Origin: Bradyrhizobium sp. sBnM-33
GTDB taxonomy: Bacteria; Pseudomonadota; Alphaproteobacteria; Rhizobiales; Xanthobacteraceae
Reading direction: 5' to 3'
DNA: 64,000 nucleotides
Assembly: GCF_032917945.1 (NCBI RefSeq)
Contig: NZ_CP136624.1
Span: 8,789,001-8,853,000, forward strand
The notes under the pieces were generated by a model. It had not been told where the DNA came from and made no database searches. It saw nothing but the letters and a program-made list of their open reading frames with translations. Shown here piece after piece: positions 35,087-45,630 of this stretch (position 1 is its first letter; every line of letters starts with the position of its first letter). The position numbers were made by a program, and so were the translations under genes.

Positions 35087-36037
35087 ATGTCCGCATTCGA
35101 CAAGTATCCGCTGGGGAAGCCTGCTTTCGTTACCCATATTCTGGATCGCGCCGCGCATCTGCGCACCAATGACGAAAAGCTGTTCGCGCTCGAGAACCAG
35201 CGCAACGCTAGCGCCTATGTGATCTACCGCGACTCGCTCTTGGTGAAACAGGAGACGGACGGGCCGCGCGTGCTGCTCGGCATCGAAGAGGCGGTGAAGC
35301 TCGGCGCCAATCCCGGCACGATCTTTCTGGGCTTGCGCGACGGTGCGCCGGTTTTCGGCATGGGCATTTCGGCCGCGGCCGTGGAGAAGCTGATGACGCG
35401 CGACGATGTCGCCGTAACCGAGCTGCGCGGCATGGCCATGCAGGGCACCGTGCCGCCGGAACAACTCTCCGCGATCGCCATGGCTAAATCGATGGTGACC
35501 TGGCATCAGCGCCACGGCTATTGCGCCAATTGCGGTACCCGCACCGCGATGAAGGAAGGCGGCTGGAAGCGCGAGTGCCCGAGCTGCAAGGCCGAGCACT
35601 TTCCGCGCACGGATCCGGTCGTAATCATGCTGGTTACGCACGGTGATCGATGCCTGCTCGGCCGGCAGAAGCAGTTCATGCCCGGAATGTGGTCGTGCCT
35701 CGCCGGCTTCGTCGAAGCCGCCGAGACGATCGAGGACGCAGTTTGCCGGGAGATTTTCGAAGAATCCGGCATTCGTTGCACCGACGTGAGCTATTACATG
35801 ACGCAGCCATGGCCCTATCCCTCATCGCTGATGATCGGGTGCTCTGCCCGTGCGCTCAACGAGGAAATCGTGGTCGATCGCGCAGAACTCGAGGACGCGC
35901 GTTGGTTCGGTCGCGCCGAGGTCGCTCTCATGCACAAGCGCCAGCACCCGGACGGCCTGTTTGCCGCGCACCCCTTCGCCATTGCGCATCATTTGATCGG
36001 TCAATGGTTGCATGGCGGAAAAGATAACGGCGCATAG
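35087..36037 (+). CDS. nudC: NAD(+) diphosphatase
   Basis: The 316-residue Nudix hydrolase has the NudC zinc ribbon CANCGTRTAMKEGGWKRECP SC (four Cys) at about 146-168. The Nudix box is GFVEAAETIEDAVCREIFEESGI (E-x2-EE residues) near 205-228, followed by the NudC-specific WPYPSSLMIGCSA. It cleaves NAD(H) and can remove NAD caps from RNA. It follows the HIT gene by four bases; the PfkB kinase follows 48 bases later. Confidence 0.95.
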   Translation: MSAFDKYPLGKPAFVTHILDRAAHLRTNDEKLFALENQRNASAYVIYRDSLLVKQETDGPRVLLGIEEAVKLGANPGTIFLGLRDGAPVFGMGISAAAVEKLMTRDDVAVTELRGMAMQGTVPPEQLSAIAMAKSMVTWHQRHGYCANCGTRTAMKEGGWKRECPSCKAEHFPRTDPVVIMLVTHGDRCLLGRQKQFMPGMWSCLAGFVEAAETIEDAVCREIFEESGIRCTDVSYYMTQPWPYPSSLMIGCSARALNEEIVVDRAELEDARWFGRAEVALMHKRQHPDGLFAAHPFAIAHHLIGQWLHGGKDNGA

Positions 36038-36085
36038 CAGGGAACCGGCGCCTGCCAGCTCAATTGACTGGGGACTTGAATCGAC

Positions 36086-37063
36086 ATGACGGATCCACGC
36101 ATGAACTTTCAGGACAAGGCGCCGAAAATACCTCCGCGTGTCCTCTGCATCGGCATGCCGGTGCGTGACCTCACTTTTCATACGCCGGGTGTCCCCGGGC
36201 GCGGTTCCAAGGAGAACGCTACCGCATTCGACGAAATCTGCGGCGGCAACGCGCTCAATGGCGCGATCGGTATCGCTCGGCTCGGTGGCCGCGCTTCGAT
36301 CTGTGGGCCGATGGGCGATGCCAAGGAAGCATCGAGCCGCTTCATCTTCGAGCAGATGGCCCATGAGGGCATCGACACAAAACATCTCATCCACATGCCG
36401 GGGCTGGTGACGCCGATCTCGGCGGTGATGATCGATCCTTCCGGCGAGCGCACCATCGTAACCTTCCGCGATCCGAAACTGTGGCATGTGAAATTGCCCG
36501 ACTTCGATACGCTGCTGGACGACTGTGCCGCCATTCTCACCGAGAGCCGCTGCGCCGAATTCTGCACCGAGCTTTGCGCCGAGGCCGTGCGGCGCGGCAT
36601 TCCCGTGATCGTCGACGTTGATCGCGCCATGTCGCTCCGCGAAGGCCTGTTGAACGCCTCCACTCACCTGGTGTTCTCGAGCGAGCCGCTGCAGGAGACC
36701 GCAGATGTGACCGACGACGCCCAGGCATTGAAGAAGATTGCAAAATTGACCCCGTCATTTCTGGCGGGAACCCGAGGCCCGAGAGGCACGATCTGGCTCG
36801 ACGAAAACGGAGATGTTCAGGAAACCCCGGCCTTCCCGGTGCATACGGTGGACACCCTCGGTGCCGGCGACGTGTTCCACGGCGCGTTCGCGCTCGCGAT
36901 CACCGAAAAGCAGGAATTGCGGCAGGCGCTCCGATTCGCCTCCGCCGCGGCGGCGCTGAAATGCACCCGCTTCGGGGGAGCCTTCGCAGCCCCTCAACGT
37001 GGTGAAGTTGCAGAGTTTTTGAGCCACGGCCAGGCTGCCGACCGGGCACCCACTGGCCAATAA
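36086..37063 (+). CDS. PfkB-family carbohydrate/nucleoside kinase
   Basis: The 325-residue kinase has the two PfkB signatures: NALNGAIGIARLGGRASICGP near the N-terminus and DTLGAGDVFHGAFALAI near the C-terminus, with the catalytic Asp in GAGD. ATP and substrate regions (GTRGPRGTIWLDENG) are as expected. The substrate (ribose, sulfofructose, nucleoside or other) cannot be told. It follows nudC and precedes the Lrp regulator. Confidence 0.88.
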   Translation: MTDPRMNFQDKAPKIPPRVLCIGMPVRDLTFHTPGVPGRGSKENATAFDEICGGNALNGAIGIARLGGRASICGPMGDAKEASSRFIFEQMAHEGIDTKHLIHMPGLVTPISAVMIDPSGERTIVTFRDPKLWHVKLPDFDTLLDDCAAILTESRCAEFCTELCAEAVRRGIPVIVDVDRAMSLREGLLNASTHLVFSSEPLQETADVTDDAQALKKIAKLTPSFLAGTRGPRGTIWLDENGDVQETPAFPVHTVDTLGAGDVFHGAFALAITEKQELRQALRFASAAAALKCTRFGGAFAAPQRGEVAEFLSHGQAADRAPTGQ

Positions 37064-37073
37064 GCGGGCTTGC

Positions 37074-37094
37074 TATAGAAGAATTTTCTCTATA
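37074..37094. promoter_or_regulatory. AT-rich palindrome upstream of the Lrp-type regulator
   Basis: TATAGA and TCTATA arms surround AGAATTTTC, 38 bases before the regulator ATG and 10 bases after the kinase stop. A strongly AT-rich dyad at this place suits an autoregulatory Lrp/AsnC operator. Confidence 0.5.
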
Positions 37095-37131
37095 TGAGGA
37101 GATAAGACCTTTCATATGGAACATTCTTCTC

Positions 37132-37632
37132 ATGACCGAGCTCGCCGTTCAGCTCCCTGAAGCCAGCCGCCGCCTGGATGCCATTGACCGCAAGATCCTG
37201 ACCGTGTTGCAGGAGGACGCGTCGCTATCGGTCGCCGAGATCGGGGACCGCGTCGGGTTGTCGTCGACGCCGTGCTGGAAGCGGATCCAGCGGCTGGAGG
37301 CCGACGGCGTGATCCTGCGCCGAGTGGCGCTGGTCGACCAGAACAAGATCGGGCTCGGCATTTCCGTGTTCGTCTCGGTCGAGAGCTCCGACCACTCGGA
37401 AGCCTGGCTGCGCAAATTCGCCGACGCCGTCAGCGCCATGCCCGAGGTGATGGAGTTTTACCGGATGGCCGGCGACGTCGATTACATGCTGCGCGTCGTG
37501 GTCGCCGACATGGCGAGCTATGACGTGTTCTACAAAAAGCTGATCAGCGCCGTGCCGCTGAAGAACGTCACCTCGCGATTTGCGATGGAGAAGATCAAGT
37601 CGGTGACCGCGCTGCCAGTGCCGGCGGCGTAA
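37132..37632 (+). CDS. Lrp/AsnC family transcriptional regulator
   Basis: The 166-residue protein has an N-terminal winged helix-turn-helix (LDAIDRKILTVLQEDASLSV, EIGDRVGLSSTPCWKRIQRL) and a C-terminal RAM ligand-binding domain (ISVFVSVESSDHSEAWLRKF, DYMLRVVVADMASYDVFYKK). Members sense amino acids or related ligands and repress their own gene. A 21-base AT-rich dyad precedes the start. A family B palindrome follows. Confidence 0.94.
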   Translation: MTELAVQLPEASRRLDAIDRKILTVLQEDASLSVAEIGDRVGLSSTPCWKRIQRLEADGVILRRVALVDQNKIGLGISVFVSVESSDHSEAWLRKFADAVSAMPEVMEFYRMAGDVDYMLRVVVADMASYDVFYKKLISAVPLKNVTSRFAMEKIKSVTALPVPAA

Positions 37633-37659
37633 CGGGCGATCGCGCGACCATTCACTCCG

Positions 37660-37763
37660 CTGTCGTCACCCGCGAAGGCGGGTGACCCAGTATTCCAGAG
37701 ACGTCAGAGATTGAACGATAGGCCGCGGCGTACTGGGTCCCCCGCCTTCGCGTGGGACGACAG
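37660..37763. repeat. Palindromic repeat, family B
   Basis: CTGTCGTCACCCGCGAAGGC...ACCCAGTATTCCAGAG mirrors GGCGTACTGGGTCCCCCGCC ...GGGACGACAG. Confidence 0.8.
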
Positions 37764-37788
37764 TCATGACCGGGGCGACGACACTCCC

Positions 37789-39288
37789 TCAAATCTTCTG
37801 GTTATACTCACCCACTTCCGGATGCGTGCGCAGCACCGAATCCATCGCCTCGAACATGTCGCGCATGCGCTGTTCGGAAACCGGACTCTCGACCACGACC
37901 ACCAGCTCCGGCTTGTTCGATGAGGCCCGCACCAGACCCCAGCTTCCGTCCTCGACGGTAACACGCACGCCGTTGACGGTGACGAGATCGCGGATCTTCT
38001 GGCTGGCGACCTTGTCGCCCTTGTTCTGCAGCGCTTCGAAATGCTTCACCACGGCGTCGGCGACGCCGTATTTGGCCTCGTCGGCGCAATGCGGCGACAT
38101 GGTCGGCGACGACCAGGTTTTCGGCAGCGCATTTTTCAGATCCGACATCGACTTCTCAGACGCGCGGTCGAGCATTTCGCAGATCGCAATTGCCGAGACC
38201 AGGCCATCATCATAGCCGCGGCCGAACGGCTTGTTGAAGAAGAAGTGGCCGGATTTTTCGAAGCCTGCCAGCGCGCCCATCTCGTTGGTGCGGCGTTTCA
38301 TGTAGGAATGGCCGGTTTTCCAGTAGGCGGTTTTCGCGCCCTGCTTTTGCAGCACCGGATCCGTGACGAACAATCCCGTCGACTTCACGTCGACCACGAA
38401 CTGCGCTTCCTTGTGGATCGCCGACATGTCGCGCGCCAGCATCACGCCGACCTTGTCGGCGAAGATCTCCTCGCCGGTGTTGTCGACGACACCGCAGCGG
38501 TCGCCGTCGCCGTCGAAGCCCAGGCCCACATCGGCCTTGTGCGTGAGCACGGCGTCGCGGATCGCGTGCAGCATCTCCATGTCTTCCGGATTCGGATTGT
38601 ATTTCGGAAAGGTATAGTCAAGCTCGGTGTCGAGCCGGATGACTTCGCAGCCGATCGCCTCCATCACCTGCGGCGCGAACGCGCCTGCGGTGCCGTTGCC
38701 GCAGGCGACCACCACTTTCAGCTTGCGTTTCAGCTTCGGACGCTTGGTGAGATCGGCGATATAGCGCGCGGGAAAGTTCTCGTGGAATTGATAGGAGCCG
38801 CCGGCTTGGTTTTTGAAATCGGCGTTGAGCACGATTTCTTTCAGCCGCGTCATCTCGTCGGGGCCGAAGGTGAGCGGGCGGTTGGCGCCCATCTTGACGC
38901 CGGTCCAGCCATTGTCGTTGTGCGAAGCCGTCACCATCGCGACGCAGGGCACGTCGAGATCGAACTGCGCGAAATAGGCCATCGGCGTCACCGCGAGCCC
39001 GATGTCGTGCACCCTGCAGCCCGCGGCCATCAGGCCGGAAATCAACGCGTATTTGATCGAGGCCGAATAGCTGCGGAAATCGTGGCCGGTGACGATTTCC
39101 TGTTTGACGCCGAGTTCCGCAATCAGCGCACCGAGCCCCATGCCCAGCGCCTGAACGCCCATCAAATTGATTTCCTTCTCGAACAGCCACCGCGCGTCAT
39201 ATTCGCGAAAGCCGGTCGCCTTCACCATTGGCCCGGATTCGAAGTCATACGTATTCGGAACCAGCACGGATTTGGGCTTCGGGAACAT
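37789..39288 (-). CDS. Phosphomannomutase/phosphoglucomutase
   Basis: The 499-residue alpha-D-phosphohexomutase has the phosphoserine loop VTASHNDNGWTGVKMG, the metal loop LGFDGDGDRCGVV, the sugar loop AGFEKSGHFFF and the C-terminal phosphate site VRASSNKPELVVVVES. It interconverts hexose 1- and 6-phosphates for surface polysaccharide precursors. The N-terminus FESGPMVKATGFREYDARWL is usual for the rhizobial form. It stands alone on the minus strand. Confidence 0.93.
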   Translation of the reverse strand: MFPKPKSVLVPNTYDFESGPMVKATGFREYDARWLFEKEINLMGVQALGMGLGALIAELGVKQEIVTGHDFRSYSASIKYALISGLMAAGCRVHDIGLAVTPMAYFAQFDLDVPCVAMVTASHNDNGWTGVKMGANRPLTFGPDEMTRLKEIVLNADFKNQAGGSYQFHENFPARYIADLTKRPKLKRKLKVVVACGNGTAGAFAPQVMEAIGCEVIRLDTELDYTFPKYNPNPEDMEMLHAIRDAVLTHKADVGLGFDGDGDRCGVVDNTGEEIFADKVGVMLARDMSAIHKEAQFVVDVKSTGLFVTDPVLQKQGAKTAYWKTGHSYMKRRTNEMGALAGFEKSGHFFFNKPFGRGYDDGLVSAIAICEMLDRASEKSMSDLKNALPKTWSSPTMSPHCADEAKYGVADAVVKHFEALQNKGDKVASQKIRDLVTVNGVRVTVEDGSWGLVRASSNKPELVVVVESPVSEQRMRDMFEAMDSVLRTHPEVGEYNQKI

Positions 39289-39405
39289 GGGATTGCCTTG
39301 TCATGAAAGCGAGGGAACCGCAGCCATAGCGAAAGCGCAGGCCGGGCGAAAGGCGGGCCGACGCGTTTTGACGGTCAATTGCGGCGGTTTGGTAGCGGGG
39401 TAATC

Positions 39406-39924
39406 TTACTGTTCCAGCACCAGTCTGCCGTTGGCGTATTCGAAGCGCTTCAGCTTCGACAGGAACGACAGGCCGAGCAGGTTTTCGGACAGCGCCTCGT
39501 CCGGCAGCACCACCGCGTCGACATCGCGCACGACGAGGCCACCGAGTTCGATCACGGCAAGCCGCGTGCGCGCGGCCTTGATGGTGCCGTTGGCCGTGCT
39601 GACGGTCGCATTGTAGTCGCTGCGCGAGGGACGCAGGCCGAAGCGGGCCGCCGACTTTTCGTTCAGCGCCACCATCGAGGCGCCGGTGTCGACCATAAAG
39701 TTGATGCGTTGCCCATCGATGCGGCCGTCGGTCTGGAAATGGCCGCGCGCATCGCGGGGAATGTCGAGGCTGCGGCCGGAGGCTCGCGCGACGGTTTGCG
39801 CTGGAGCCATGTTTGACGACGTGCTGGCGGAGGCCGAGGCCGGCGACATCTTGTCTGCCATCTGCGCCATGTAGGTGCCGAGGCCGACCAGGACGGCGGC
39901 AAGGATCATCAGGTTACGCATCAC
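39406..39924 (-). CDS. Retropepsin-like clan AA aspartic protease
   Basis: The 172-residue protein has an N-terminal membrane anchor (MRNLMILAAVLVGLGTYMAQ), a Ser/Ala linker, and a retropepsin-like domain with catalytic Asp in INFMVDTGASMVALNEKSAA and a C-terminal LLGLSFLSKLKRFEYANGRL. This is the TIGR02281-type family of periplasmic-facing single-domain aspartic proteases found in alphaproteobacteria; targets are unknown. Confidence 0.88.
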   Translation of the reverse strand: MMRNLMILAAVLVGLGTYMAQMADKMSPASASASTSSNMAPAQTVARASGRSLDIPRDARGHFQTDGRIDGQRINFMVDTGASMVALNEKSAARFGLRPSRSDYNATVSTANGTIKAARTRLAVIELGGLVVRDVDAVVLPDEALSENLLGLSFLSKLKRFEYANGRLVLEQ

Positions 39925-40043
39925 GCCACACTCGATTGCCAGACCGCCGATATCACCACGCCAGCCGCGAAATCGCGACTAACGGCGATGACCGGGCAGG
40001 CCATTTTGACGAAAAGGATGAGCGAAGTGTTAACGGGAACAAT

Positions 40044-40135
40044 CGTCATACGCGGCTTGACCCGCGTATCCATCAATCTTCAGAAAAAGCCTCTTCTCAA
40101 GAACGATGGATTGCCGGGTTAAGCCCGGCAATGAC
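40044..40135. repeat. Palindromic repeat, family A variant
   Basis: CGTCATACGCGGCTTGACCC...ATCCAT and ATGGATTGCCGGGTTAAGCC/CGGCAATGAC are imperfect inverse arms between the protease and hrpB. Confidence 0.7.
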
Positions 40136-40146
40136 ACCCGAAACGC

Positions 40147-42747
<2,601 letters not shown>

Positions 42748-42760
42748 TATATCACCACGT

Positions 42761-42851
42761 CGTCATGCCCGGGCTTGTCCCGGGCATCCACGTCTTTCTT
42801 GTCCGGCCAGAAAACAAGACGTGGATGGCCGGGACAAGCCCGGCCATGACG
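42761..42851. repeat. Palindromic repeat, family A
   Basis: CGTCATGCCCGGGCTTGTCC and the inverse ending ACAAGCCCGGCCATGACG flank CCACGTCTT / AAGACGTGG inner arms, between hrpB and the dehydrogenase gene. Confidence 0.9.
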
Positions 42852-42872
42852 GAATTATTGGCGAGCGACGTA

Positions 42873-44189
42873 TCACACCTTCGGCTCAGGCGCCCGTCCC
42901 ACACTCTCGTAAACGAAGCCTTGCGCGGCCATGTCCTCGGGGCGGTAGATGTTGCGCAGGTCGACCACCACGGGCTGCGCCATTTCATTCTTCAGGCGCT
43001 CCAGATCAAGCGCCCGGAACTGGACCCACTCGGTGACGATCACCAGCGCATCGGCGCCGCGCGCGCATTCGTAGGGGTCGGTGCAATATTCGATCTCGGG
43101 CAGTTCCTTCTTCGCCTGCTCCATGCCGACCGGATCGTGCGCGCGCACTTTCGCGCCCATGTCGAGCAGGCCGGTGACGAGCGGAATCGACGGCGCCTCG
43201 CGCATGTCGTCGGTATCGGGCTTGAAGGTGAGGCCGAGCACCGCGACCGTCTTGCCGCGCAGGCCGCCGGTTGCGTTGGAAACCTTGCGTGCCATCGCGC
43301 GCTTTCTGATGTCGTTGACGCCGAGCACGGCCTCGACGATGCGCAGTTGCACATCATGATCCTGCGCGATCTTGACCAGCGCGCGGGTATCCTTCGGAAA
43401 GCAGGAGCCGCCGAAGCCCGGACCCGCATGCAGGAATTTTGAGCCGATGCGGTTGTCGAGCCCGATGCCGCGCGCGACTTGCTGCACGTCGGCGCCGACC
43501 TTTTCGGAGAGATCGGCAATCTCGTTGATGAAGGTGATCTTGGTGGCGAGGAACGCGTTCGCCGCGTACTTGATCAGCTCCGCGGTGCGCCGCGCCGTAA
43601 ACATTAGCGGCGCCTGGTTAAGCGACAGCGGCCGGTAGACGTCGCCGAGCACCTTGCGCCCGCGTTCGTCATCGGTGCCGACCACGATACGGTCGGGGAA
43701 TTTGAAGTCGCGGATCGCGGCGCCTTCGCGCAAGAATTCCGGATTGGAGGCGACCACGACGTCAGCCGTGGGATTGGCCTCGCGGATCAGCCGCTCGACC
43801 TCGTCGCCGGTGCCGACCGGCACGGTCGATTTGGTCACCACCACTGTGAAACCGGAGAGCGCGGCTGCGATCTCGCGTGCGGCGCTGTAGACGTAAGTGA
43901 GATCGGCGTGGCCATCGCCGCGCCGCGACGGCGTTCCGACCGCGATGAACACGGCATCGGCTTCCGCCACCGGCGCGGTCAGGTCGGTCGTAAAATCCAG
44001 CCGCTTGGCCTTGACATTGGAGGCGACCAGCGCGTCGAGGCCGGGCTCGAAAATCGGGATCTCGCCTCGGCGCAGCGCTTCGATCTTGCCGGCATCCTTG
44101 TCCACGCAGGTGACCTGGTGGCCGAAATCGGCAAAGCAGGCGCCGGATACCAGCCCCACATAGCCCGTGCCAATCATGGCGATTCGCAT
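42873..44189 (-). CDS. UDP-glucose 6-dehydrogenase
   Basis: The 438-residue enzyme oxidises UDP-glucose to UDP-glucuronate with NAD. It has MRIAMIGTGYVGLVSGACFA (Rossmann GxGxxG), ELIKYAANAFLATKITFINE, catalytic Cys in GPGFGGSCFPKDTRALVKIA, and LGLTFKPDTDDMREAPSI. The ATG at 44189 is the conserved start; a longer in-frame start at 44357 adds unrelated sequence. UDP-glucuronate feeds exopolysaccharide and surface polymers, in keeping with the phosphohexomutase nearby. Confidence 0.96.
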   Translation of the reverse strand: MRIAMIGTGYVGLVSGACFADFGHQVTCVDKDAGKIEALRRGEIPIFEPGLDALVASNVKAKRLDFTTDLTAPVAEADAVFIAVGTPSRRGDGHADLTYVYSAAREIAAALSGFTVVVTKSTVPVGTGDEVERLIREANPTADVVVASNPEFLREGAAIRDFKFPDRIVVGTDDERGRKVLGDVYRPLSLNQAPLMFTARRTAELIKYAANAFLATKITFINEIADLSEKVGADVQQVARGIGLDNRIGSKFLHAGPGFGGSCFPKDTRALVKIAQDHDVQLRIVEAVLGVNDIRKRAMARKVSNATGGLRGKTVAVLGLTFKPDTDDMREAPSIPLVTGLLDMGAKVRAHDPVGMEQAKKELPEIEYCTDPYECARGADALVIVTEWVQFRALDLERLKNEMAQPVVVDLRNIYRPEDMAAQGFVYESVGRAPEPKV

Positions 44190-44369
44190 GAAAACAATCC
44201 GTATTTGATGGTTAACGCTAATCCCGATTTGCGGGCGTCTTAGAGCATTTTTCATCAAAGGGGAAACCGGAAAAGCAGCGCAGATCCCGGCATGGCCTTT
44301 GTATGGAGAAAGAAGAAAGCAACGGATCAGGCCGAAGATGCGGCCACCTCGCGCCAAAAAGGGACACCG

Positions 44370-45422
44370 ATGACTTTAAACGGCACATCCGTCGTCACGG
44401 AACGCTCCACCCGCATCGACTGGGTGGATTACGCCAAGGGCATCTGCATCGTCATGGTGGTGATGATGCATTCGGTGCTGGGGGTCGAAGCGGCGGCCGG
44501 CCAGACCGGCTTCATGCATGCGTTCGTGATGTTCGCAAAACCGTTCCGGATGCCGGATTTCTTCCTGCTTTCGGGCTTGTTTCTCGCCGTCGTCATCGAC
44601 CGTGACTGGCGCACCTATCTCGACCGCAAAGTCCTGCACTTCGCATATTTTTATGTGCTGTGGGTGACGATCCAGTTCGGCTTCAAGGCTCCTGGCTTCG
44701 CCGCTGAATCGGGTTGGCGGCATGTCGGTGTCATGTATCTGGAATCCTTCATCGAGCCGTTCGGCACGCTGTGGTTCATTTATTTGTTGCCGGTGTTCTT
44801 CGTTGTCACAAAACTGTTGCGCGGCGCCCCGCCGCTTGCGATCTGGCTCGCGGCCGCGGCGCTCGAGATGTCGCATATCACGACCGGCTGGACCGTGATC
44901 GACGAATTCTGCGGGCGTTTCGTCTATTTCTATTCCGGTTACCTGTTTGCCAACTACGTATTCGCATTGTCGGACCGCGCGCGGGCGCGCCCGGGCTTCG
45001 CACTCGTGGGCGTCGCGTTGTGGACGCTCGTCAACGGCGCGCTGGTCGTATCCGGCTTTGACGAATGGCCGCTCGTTTCACTGGCACTCGGCTTCGCGGG
45101 CGCGGGCGCCATCATCGCCATGGGCACGCTGCTGGCACGCATGCAGTGGCTGAATTTCCTGCGCTATTGCGGCGAGCATTCCATCGTTATCTATCTCGCC
45201 TTCTTCCTGCCGATGGCAGTGACCCGAACGGTGCTGCTGAAGACCGGCTTGATTACCGATATCGGGATGGTCTCGCTGATCGTGACGGTTGCAGGCGTCG
45301 CGGGGGCGGTGGTGATCTGGCGGCTGGCGCTGGCGCTGCGAGCGAATTTTCTGTTCGAGCGCCCGGCCGCGTTCTGGATCGTGCCGAAGAAGGCCAGGCC
45401 CGCGTTGCAGCCGGCGGAGTAA
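44370..45422 (+). CDS. Acyltransferase 3 family membrane protein
   Basis: The protein of about 350 residues has around ten membrane segments and begins its domain with RIDWVDYAKGICIVMVVMMH, where the Asp/His-bearing first helix matches the acyltransferase-3 (OafA/NodX-like) family. RMPDFFLLSGLFLAVVID and TLWFIYLLPVFFVVTKLL are further conserved parts. Such enzymes O-acetylate or acylate cell-surface sugars. The ATG at 44370 is chosen; an earlier ATG at 44292 adds 26 charged residues. Confidence 0.85.
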   Translation: MTLNGTSVVTERSTRIDWVDYAKGICIVMVVMMHSVLGVEAAAGQTGFMHAFVMFAKPFRMPDFFLLSGLFLAVVIDRDWRTYLDRKVLHFAYFYVLWVTIQFGFKAPGFAAESGWRHVGVMYLESFIEPFGTLWFIYLLPVFFVVTKLLRGAPPLAIWLAAAALEMSHITTGWTVIDEFCGRFVYFYSGYLFANYVFALSDRARARPGFALVGVALWTLVNGALVVSGFDEWPLVSLALGFAGAGAIIAMGTLLARMQWLNFLRYCGEHSIVIYLAFFLPMAVTRTVLLKTGLITDIGMVSLIVTVAGVAGAVVIWRLALALRANFLFERPAAFWIVPKKARPALQPAE

Positions 45423-45440
45423 GGTGCTCGACACACCTGG

Positions 45441-45543
45441 CTGTCGTGGCCCGGCTTGACCGGGCGACCCAGTACTCCGGGCTCCCTCAGTTGAACACGC
45501 CCGCCGCGGCGTACTGGATCACCCGCCTTCGCGGGTGATGACG
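45441..45543. repeat. Palindromic repeat, family B
   Basis: CTGTCGTGGCCCGGCTTGAC...ACCCAGTACTCCGG mirrors GGCGTACTGGATCACCCGCC ...GCGGGTGATGACG. Confidence 0.8.
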
Positions 45544-45630
45544 GCTGTGGGGGTGACGACGGGTGTGTATTGGCCTCAAAATCCCGCTCCCAAGGCTGTC
45601 AATCCGCGCAAAAATCCCTAAATTTCGGCC

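Noticed and set aside
38041..39306. 421-codon plus-strand ORF
   Set aside because: It is antisense to the phosphohexomutase, whose motifs are complete; the ORF has no recognisable sequence.
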